From Nitrospinaceae bacterium (GTDB lineage Bacteria > Nitrospinota > Nitrospinia > Nitrospinales > VA-1), in contig JAJDBA010000309.1 of the NCBI GenBank assembly GCA_029261675.1, positions 1-35,924 of the forward strand: a stretch of 35,924 nucleotides of DNA, read 5' to 3'. Under the pieces are notes generated by a model, which worked only from the letters and a program-made list of their open reading frames with translations, made no database searches and was not told where the DNA came from. Shown one piece after another: positions 29,547 to 35,924 of the stretch; the stretch's first letter is position 1; every line of letters starts with the position of its first letter. A program made the position numbers and the translations under genes.

Positions 29547-29957
29547 ATTTTTTTGAACTCCAAACCTTAAATAAGTAGAGATATACCCATTATATTTACC
29601 GGACTCACTAATTGATATGACAAACGCAAGCTGGGTTGTTAAAATTTTCCCTTTATAATTGAGCTTTGCGCAAATAAATAGTTGATTTTTATGTTATTTA
29701 TCGGATTTTTAGGGCTTTTTCTTGAATATCTTTTGAAAAACCATTTTACGACTACCCCTTAGAAATATTTCCCAACAAATCTATATATAGGATAAGATAA
29801 TATATTTTAAATTAATAAATAAAACAATAATTTAAAAATTAGCGTAACCTCGTTTCGATAGGGGCAATTTACATTTACTGTGGTATATCGAGCGGAAATG
29901 CTATATAGTTAATTATCGATTAGGAACGATTATTTCACTCAAAGGTCAGGACGGACC

Positions 29958-30587
29958 ATGTCAAGAATCACTGCAGCTGATATTTTAAAGGTAGTGCCCA
30001 TAACCCGGAAGACACTATGGTTGTGGCAAAAAAAATACCGCTTTTTCCCAGATCCGCAAAAAGAAGGCCATCCTGGCGGCAAAGGTATCGTGGGCTATTA
30101 TCCCGCCTGGGTAGAGGAACGGTGCAAGCAGGTTTATGCCTTACAAAAAAAGGGCTACACCATTGCGATGATCCAGGAGATTTTAGAGAAAGAGAAAAAA
30201 GATAAGTCGACTCGAAAAGTATTGGTGGTCGATGATGAAGTTAAATTTTGCGATCTTCTAAAAAAGATTTTCCAGAAAAACAATTTTCTTGTTGAGACCG
30301 CGTACGATGGATGGGAAGCGGGAAAAAAAGCGGCAGAGTTTCAGCCCACCATTATGATTTTAGATATTACCTTGCCCGGCATCAATGGATTGCAGGTTTG
30401 CAAAAACTTGCGGGCAGATCCTAAAACGGAAAATATAAAAATTATCAGCATATCTGGAGATTTACGTTACTCCGAAGCTGAGGTTCTCGAAGCAGGGGCC
30501 AATTCATTTTTCACCAAGCCTGTTAACTTCGAAATTTTGCTTTCTTTATGTAATGACTTTGTGACCCTCCCAGAATCGCAAACATAA
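29958..30587 (+). CDS. MerR-type HTH fused to a C-terminal response-regulator receiver domain
   Basis: N-terminal ITAADILKVVPITRKTLWLWQKKYRFFPDP...GYYPAWV; receiver KVLVVDDEVKFCDLL ... IMILDITLPGINGLQVC ... IISISG ... SFFTKPV. Confidence 0.88.
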   Translation: MSRITAADILKVVPITRKTLWLWQKKYRFFPDPQKEGHPGGKGIVGYYPAWVEERCKQVYALQKKGYTIAMIQEILEKEKKDKSTRKVLVVDDEVKFCDLLKKIFQKNNFLVETAYDGWEAGKKAAEFQPTIMILDITLPGINGLQVCKNLRADPKTENIKIISISGDLRYSEAEVLEAGANSFFTKPVNFEILLSLCNDFVTLPESQT

Positions 30588-30701
30588 CCCCTGTATTTCA
30601 ACCTGATGGCATTTGCTGGCAGTCTGCCTTTTTCAATTCGCAAATAGAAAAGGGTTATGCTATAAGCATGATCACGTTTTTTTAGCAGAAATGGTTTATT
30701 T

Positions 30702-31520
30702 ATGACTACAGATATTAAAGAGCTGGAAAATTCCGCATTAGAGCTCAGGCGTCTGGCCCTGAAAATCATTTTTCAGGCGGGATCAGGGCACCCAGGTGGC
30801 AGCTTGTCGGCAACCGACTTGATGACCGCTTTGTTCTTCGGTGGAATCCTTCGATACGACTCCAGCAATCCAAAAGACCCCAAACGCGACCGTTTTTTAT
30901 TGAGCAAAGGCCATGCTTCCGGGATTCATTATTCCGTTCTTGCAAGGGCAGGATTCATTGAAGTGTCCGACCTCGATGACTATAGAAAAATTAACAGCAA
31001 ACGATTTCTTTCTGGCCATTGCCACCCTAAAACTCCAGGTGTTGAAATTGCCTCAGGTAGCTTAGGACAAGGGTTGAGTGTCGCTCACGGGATAGCATTA
31101 GGAACCCGACTGCAAGGCTTTGACTCCAAAACTTATGTCATCTTAGGGGATGGTGAGATACAAGAAGGACAGATTTGGGAAGCGGCAATGTCAGCATCGA
31201 AGTTTAAAAGCAATAACCTCATTGCGATTGTCGACTTTAATAAAGTAGCGCAAGACAATATCACCAAAGACCTTAAAGATATCGAGCCGATTGAAGCCAA
31301 ATGGGAATCATTCGGTTGGGATGTCCACCGTATCGACGGTCATAAAATGGATGAGATAATGAAGGTCTTGCAATTACCTGCACATCCAGACAAACCAAGG
31401 GTTATCATAGCCGACACCATCAAAGGTAAAGGTGTCAGCTTTATGGAAGGACAAACCGCCTGGCATGGTGTAGCGCCTTCTAAAGAAGATTATGAAAAAG
31501 CTTTAAAGGAATTGGAGTAA
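30702..31520 (+). CDS. transketolase N-terminal subunit
   Basis: AGSGHPGGSLSATDLMTALFFGGILRYD, ThDP motif GDGEIQEGQIWEAAMSASKFKSNNLIAIVDFN. Confidence 0.95.
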   Translation: MTTDIKELENSALELRRLALKIIFQAGSGHPGGSLSATDLMTALFFGGILRYDSSNPKDPKRDRFLLSKGHASGIHYSVLARAGFIEVSDLDDYRKINSKRFLSGHCHPKTPGVEIASGSLGQGLSVAHGIALGTRLQGFDSKTYVILGDGEIQEGQIWEAAMSASKFKSNNLIAIVDFNKVAQDNITKDLKDIEPIEAKWESFGWDVHRIDGHKMDEIMKVLQLPAHPDKPRVIIADTIKGKGVSFMEGQTAWHGVAPSKEDYEKALKELE

Positions 31521-31522
31521 GA

Positions 31523-32458
31523 ATGAAAGACGCAGCAACACGCGATGCCTACGGCCAAACTTTGGTAGATATCGGGGCTAATACCGATATCGTTGTTCTC
31601 GATTCAGGAGTCAGTGACAGTACGCGGACGAAAAAATTTGGGCAGGCGTTCCCGGATCGGTTCTTTAATATGGGGATCGCTGAAGCCGATATGGTCTGTA
31701 CCGCGGCGGGACTGGCAACCACAGGCAAAATTCCTTTTGCCACAAGCTTCTCTTGTTTTCTACTTGGCAGAACGATGGATCAAGTTCTTGTCAGTTTGGC
31801 TTATTCGAACACCAATGTGACATTAGCAGGCACCCATTGTGGTCTTGCGGTGGGTGAAGATGGCCCAAGCGCGCAAATGATCGTCGATATCGCCTATACC
31901 CGCGCTATTCCTAATATGATTGTTATCCAACCTGCGGATTGGGAAGAAACCGTTCAAGCCACCAAAGCACTTGTAGACTACAAAGGCCCCGCATATTTTC
32001 GTTTGGGACGACCCAAAGTTAAAGGCATCTTCGATTCTTCCTATAAGTTTGAAATTGGCAAGGGCAGGGTCGTGAAAGAAGGTAGCGATCTGGTTATTTT
32101 TGCTACAGGAACCATGGTTCAAGAGAGCCTCGTAGCCATGGAGCAACTGGCAAATGAAAATATCAATGTGACCCTGGTCAATATATCGACCTTAAAACCC
32201 ATCGATCGTGAAATTGTAGTGGATCAAACTCGCAAACATGGCGCATTGATCACCGCAGAAGATCATAATATTATCGGCGGCCTTGGTGATGCCGTTGGTG
32301 AAGTTTTGCTCGACAATCAAATCGCCGTTCCGTTCACACGAGTGGCCGTTAAAGACCAGTTCGCTGAGACCGGAACCGGACCCCAGTTATATGAAAAGTA
32401 TGGATTGTCCCACAACCATATTGTCAAAGCCGTAAAAGACACCCTTAATAAGAAGTAG
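31523..32458 (+). CDS. transketolase C-terminal subunit
   Basis: MGIAEADMVCTAAGLATTGKIPFATSFSCFL; Pyr and C-terminal transketolase domains; 2 nt after the N-terminal subunit stop. Confidence 0.95.
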   Translation: MKDAATRDAYGQTLVDIGANTDIVVLDSGVSDSTRTKKFGQAFPDRFFNMGIAEADMVCTAAGLATTGKIPFATSFSCFLLGRTMDQVLVSLAYSNTNVTLAGTHCGLAVGEDGPSAQMIVDIAYTRAIPNMIVIQPADWEETVQATKALVDYKGPAYFRLGRPKVKGIFDSSYKFEIGKGRVVKEGSDLVIFATGTMVQESLVAMEQLANENINVTLVNISTLKPIDREIVVDQTRKHGALITAEDHNIIGGLGDAVGEVLLDNQIAVPFTRVAVKDQFAETGTGPQLYEKYGLSHNHIVKAVKDTLNKK

Positions 32459-32672
32459 TCCCAAATATATAGGGTAGAACCCATCTAAAGGCTGTATTCA
32501 GCCCCCTAAATCAAGCTCCAATTCCTAGTTGACATAATATATGTTATAGGAACCAAACAATTGCGCGATACCTTGGTTAAGACGGTCCTAGAAATATAAA
32601 TTTCGGGGCAAGAAAAATTAATGTGATGTTAAGATGTTTTAGTCAAAAAAATATTGAATGGAGTGCCAAACA

Positions 32673-33509
32673 ATGGCTAAAGGAACAAAGAAAGACTGCT
32701 TTATTATCATGCCTATTTCAGATCCTGATGGGTATCCTGAAGGTCATTTTGGTCATGTTTATGAAGATATTATAAAACCCTCATGCGAACTTTCTAATTA
32801 CAATCCAGTTCGCGCTGATGACGTTAAAGAAACGAATCTCATCCATCTAGATATACTCAAAAAATTAATAGAAGCCCCACTAGCAGTTTGCGACTTAAGT
32901 AATCGAAACCCAAATGTTTTATTTGAATTGGGTATTAGACAAGCTTTCGATAAACCAGTAGTACTTATCCAAGAAAAGGGTACTCCTAAAATTTTTGATA
33001 TAACACCTCTTAGAGTATTAGATTATCCAAAAGAGATGAAGTATCATGAAGTTCTGTCAATTCAGAAAGAACTTAAAGCTTCAATAGAAGCTACGGCAAG
33101 TGCAGAAAGTGATTCAACTAATATTAACTCAATAGTTAAGCTTCTTGCTCTAAGCTCACCCGCTCAAATCCCTGATCTAGAAAGTAATAAAGAAAGCATG
33201 GCTCTCGAATATCTCCAGGCAGAAATGAGAGATATGCGCAAAATGCTTGAAGCATCAATGCTGGAAGGTCGAAACCCTAATGGGAAAGGGGCTATAACTG
33301 CCATTGAATATGAAAGAATATCAAATGAAATTGAGAAACTGAACAGTAAAGTACTCCGCAGAAAAATGTCAGCAGACGAAAGGTTTTCGTCCATGCGTTC
33401 ACTTATGCGTGAAACAGAAGAGCTCATTCAAAATTGTGATGACAAGTCAGATCATATGCATTTTCGACGTCTTATGGAACGCATACACCGAGCACTATCA
33501 GAGATTTAA
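32673..33509 (+). CDS. nucleoside 2-deoxyribosyltransferase-like (TIR-like fold) protein with C-terminal helical region
   Basis: KDCFIIMPISDPDGYPEGHFGHVYEDIIKPSCE ... PVRADDVKETNLIHLDILKKLIEAPLAVCDLSNRNPNVLFELGIRQAFDKPVVLI. ATG at 32673 has a GGAG 9-10 nt upstream; track start is 32658. Confidence 0.75.
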   Translation: MAKGTKKDCFIIMPISDPDGYPEGHFGHVYEDIIKPSCELSNYNPVRADDVKETNLIHLDILKKLIEAPLAVCDLSNRNPNVLFELGIRQAFDKPVVLIQEKGTPKIFDITPLRVLDYPKEMKYHEVLSIQKELKASIEATASAESDSTNINSIVKLLALSSPAQIPDLESNKESMALEYLQAEMRDMRKMLEASMLEGRNPNGKGAITAIEYERISNEIEKLNSKVLRRKMSADERFSSMRSLMRETEELIQNCDDKSDHMHFRRLMERIHRALSEI

Positions 33510-33545
33510 AATAGTAAGGCAATTCTCCTTTGCTATTGGAATTTT
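33510..33545 (+). terminator. possible intrinsic terminator after the deoxyribosyltransferase-like gene
   Basis: AATAGTAAGG-caattct-CCTTTGCTATT hairpin (one wobble, one bulge) then GGAATTTT. Confidence 0.4.
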
Positions 33546-33625
33546 GATATGATCACTTCAGCCAATGATTCAAAAACCCGAGCGGGTTTGATTTCCCGAT
33601 AACTCCATTTTCCTTATCAAGTAAT

Positions 33626-35515
33626 ATGTGCGGCATAGCGGGTCTTCTCGATTTTGATGAAAATAGCCAACCTGGGAGTTCGGGTAAAATTCTCCGGTTA
33701 ATGCTGGATAGCATCCGGCATCGTGGCCCTGATGATCGTGGAGAAGAACTTATATCCAGTGAAGACGGCCCGACTCTCCATTTAGGTCATCAGAGATTCT
33801 CCATCATTGATCTTAGTCCCGGTGGCCATCAACCGATGCCCAACGACGACCAATCTCTCTGGCTTTCTACCAACAGCGAAATATATAACTACAGAGAACT
33901 GCGCGAAGAATTATCTGACAATTTCCGTTTTAATTCGCAATCAGACACGGAGGTTCTTTTAAAATCTTACGAACACTGGGGCCTGGATTGTCTGCAAAAA
34001 CTCCGAGGCATGTTTGCGTTTGCTGTATGGGATTCCAAAAAACAATCGCTGATTCTAGTGCGTGATCGACTGGGCATAAAACCTCTCTATTATCTATCCA
34101 CTGAAAAACAGTTTTTATTCGCTTCTGAAGTACGCGCCCTACTCGCTTCGGGATTATCGGATTCTGAAATAAACCCTACTGGACTCTATCATTACCTTTC
34201 ATTCGGGCATTTGAAATCCCCAAGCACCCTAATCGGCAATATTCAGGAACTCAAACCGGGTCATTATCTCATTGTTGACCGAGAAGGTAACTTTGAGGAA
34301 ACACGCTATTGGCATCCCTTGAATTCTTTGGAAGTGATTGAAAATGACGGTGAATCCATTCAGAACATCCTTCAGGATGCTGTAAGGTTCAGACAAGTCA
34401 GCGATGTTCCTATCGGTGCTTTTTTAAGTGGTGGCATTGATTCAAGCGCCATCGTTTCTCATATGGCGAGCATTTCAGACGAGCCGATAAACACACTCAC
34501 TATTGGGTTCAAAGAAAAAGAGTTTGATGAGTCTGAGCACTCAGCAGAAATATCGCGTTTGTTTAAAACGAAGCATCAGTTACTCACTTTAGATGAAGAA
34601 CAGTTGTTGGATGCCCTGCCCGCGGCAATCGGCGCCATGGATCAACCGACAATGGATGGGATTAATACGTTTCTTATTTCCCGTGCGGCTCAGGAAGCGG
34701 GATTGAAAGTGGTGTTGAGCGGATTGGGCGGCGACGAATTATTTGGTGGCTACCCCTCTTTCCGTCTTCTTCCGGAATTGCGTGCTCGGAAGACAATGGT
34801 AAAACAGTTGCCCAATTTTTTATTGCGGCTAGCTACTGGGATATTAAAAAAATCTTTTCCGTCTGATCAAAACAATAAAATCAAGCATTGGACAGAAGGA
34901 AAATTTAGCGGAGTGCATGAGTACTATTTGCTACGAGCTCTTTATTGCGAAGATCAAATTTTTGAATTGTTTGTTGACCCGACTTTGGCAGAAAAAGAAA
35001 TTCAAAAAGATTTCGAAGCGACCAGCGAATCGCTCAGTTATGAAAATCTCGATGGCGATTTTAATTTGATCTCTTATTTGGAAACCACTCATTATTTGCA
35101 GAACATGCTTCTTAGAGATACCGACATGATGAGTATGTCGCATCCATTAGAGGTGCGAGTGCCTTTCATGGATCATAAACTCGTTGAGCATATGTTCAGC
35201 ATGCCAACTCATCTTAAAAAGTTGTCTAAAACCCCCAAAGCTCTGCTGGTGGATTCGATGAAGCCTGCCCTACCCGATTCGATTGTGCACCGTAAAAAAA
35301 TGGGCTTCACACTACCCTTCGAACCCTGGATGCGCGGCGCAATGAAATCGGAAATGGAATCCGTTTTACTTTCTACTGTGCAGCCACTGCAAGATTTGAT
35401 TTCACAGGCGACGGTGGAGAGTATTTGGAAACAGTTTTTAGCAGGAAAAATATCATGGTCACGCCCTTGGGCTTTATATGTGCTCAAGCGATGGGTCGAT
35501 AAAAATCTTTCGTAA
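33626..35515 (+). CDS. asnB: asparagine synthase (glutamine-hydrolysing)
   Basis: MCGIAGLLDF N-terminal Cys nucleophile; GAFLSGGIDSSAIVSHMA PP-loop; VVLSGLGGDELFGGYPSF. Confidence 0.96.
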   Translation: MCGIAGLLDFDENSQPGSSGKILRLMLDSIRHRGPDDRGEELISSEDGPTLHLGHQRFSIIDLSPGGHQPMPNDDQSLWLSTNSEIYNYRELREELSDNFRFNSQSDTEVLLKSYEHWGLDCLQKLRGMFAFAVWDSKKQSLILVRDRLGIKPLYYLSTEKQFLFASEVRALLASGLSDSEINPTGLYHYLSFGHLKSPSTLIGNIQELKPGHYLIVDREGNFEETRYWHPLNSLEVIENDGESIQNILQDAVRFRQVSDVPIGAFLSGGIDSSAIVSHMASISDEPINTLTIGFKEKEFDESEHSAEISRLFKTKHQLLTLDEEQLLDALPAAIGAMDQPTMDGINTFLISRAAQEAGLKVVLSGLGGDELFGGYPSFRLLPELRARKTMVKQLPNFLLRLATGILKKSFPSDQNNKIKHWTEGKFSGVHEYYLLRALYCEDQIFELFVDPTLAEKEIQKDFEATSESLSYENLDGDFNLISYLETTHYLQNMLLRDTDMMSMSHPLEVRVPFMDHKLVEHMFSMPTHLKKLSKTPKALLVDSMKPALPDSIVHRKKMGFTLPFEPWMRGAMKSEMESVLLSTVQPLQDLISQATVESIWKQFLAGKISWSRPWALYVLKRWVDKNLS

Positions 35516-35524
35516 GGAATTATT

Positions 35525-35924
35525 TTGGAAACACCTTTCTATCAGGTCGACGTTTTTTCCGATGAACTATTTGGAGGCAATCCATTAGCCGTATTTTTAC
35601 GCGGTGAAGATTTCAAAGAGCCACAGTTTCAGCAGGTCGCGAGGGAAATGAACTTGTCTGAAACCACGTTCGTTCTCCCCTCTTCTCATCCCGACGCAGA
35701 TTTCGATGTCAGAATATTTACTCCGGAAAAGGAAATCCCTTTTGCCGGTCACCCTACTTTGGGCACGGCTTTTGTTTTGCGCCATGCGGGTTTGATTCCT
35801 GCAACACAAGACCATTTACGTTTGAATTTTAAGGCCGGGGTGATTCCAGTCGATTTGCAAGAAGATGGTAAAGTTTTTATGACTCAGCCACTGGGAAACA
35901 TATTGCAGACCTTTCCCAATCCGG
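35525..35924 (+). CDS. PhzF-family isomerase, N-terminal part (truncated by window end; TTG start)
   Basis: Reads METPFYQVDVFSDELFGGNPLAVFLRGEDF...MNLSETTFVLPS...RIFTPEKEIPFAGHPTLGTAFVLR, canonical PhzF; AAGGA SD before the TTG. Not in the ORF track. Confidence 0.9.
   Translation, partial: METPFYQVDVFSDELFGGNPLAVFLRGEDFKEPQFQQVAREMNLSETTFVLPSSHPDADFDVRIFTPEKEIPFAGHPTLGTAFVLRHAGLIPATQDHLRLNFKAGVIPVDLQEDGKVFMTQPLGNILQTFPNP

Noticed and set aside
32490-32503. GGCTG-tatt-CAGCC hairpin after the transketolase
   Set aside because: No T-tract follows; too weak to call a terminator.
32532-32554. TTGACATAATATATGTTATAGG as a promoter upstream of the deoxyribosyltransferase-like gene
   Set aside because: Spacing between -35-like and -10-like boxes is far too short; at most an imperfect AT-rich dyad.
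33574-33589. AAACCC-gagc-GGGTTT hairpin upstream of asnB
   Set aside because: Short stem and only three Ts after it are part of the stem; could be a weak terminator but not reliable.
1-35924. CRISPR arrays, transposases, integrases, rRNA, tRNA
   Set aside because: No direct-repeat/spacer pattern, no transposase motifs, and no cloverleaf or rRNA sequence noticed by eye; a tRNAscan-SE and CRISPR finder run would be needed to exclude fully.

Overview
The window looks like ordinary chromosomal DNA from a Gram-negative-type bacterium with a compact genome. A Nitrospinota-like lineage is my guess from overall feel and is not tested. Main content, left to right: (1) the C-terminal end of a CsgG/FlgT-like protein; (2) a minus-strand pyrimidine operon pyrR-pyrB-pyrC-carA-X-carB, with an unidentified 291-aa gene X exactly between carA and carB and, upstream of pyrR, an apparently complete PyrR-type attenuator (promoter, PyrR-binding-loop consensus, terminator); (3) a membrane-anchored NB-ARC/STAND-like ATPase with TPRs; (4) ferredoxin and CbpA/DnaJ-like genes, a TPR lipoprotein and a thioredoxin-like protein; (5) an MptE-like/Maf (DUF115) protein; (6) a minus-strand biotin cluster bioF - BioH-like esterase - DUF429-like/GAF/histidine kinase fusion - bioC; (7) a DUF1566 protein, pabC-like and pabB; (8) a MacAB-TolC-like efflux operon; (9) a MerR-HTH/receiver fusion; (10) a split transketolase; (11) a nucleoside-deoxyribosyltransferase-like (TIR-like fold) protein of the type often seen in defence contexts; (12) an asparagine synthase and the start of a PhzF-family gene that is absent from the ORF track. 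No rRNA, CRISPR array, transposase or convincing tRNA was seen. The best leads are the pyr attenuator, the carA-X-carB insertion and the DUF429-like histidine kinase inside a biotin operon.
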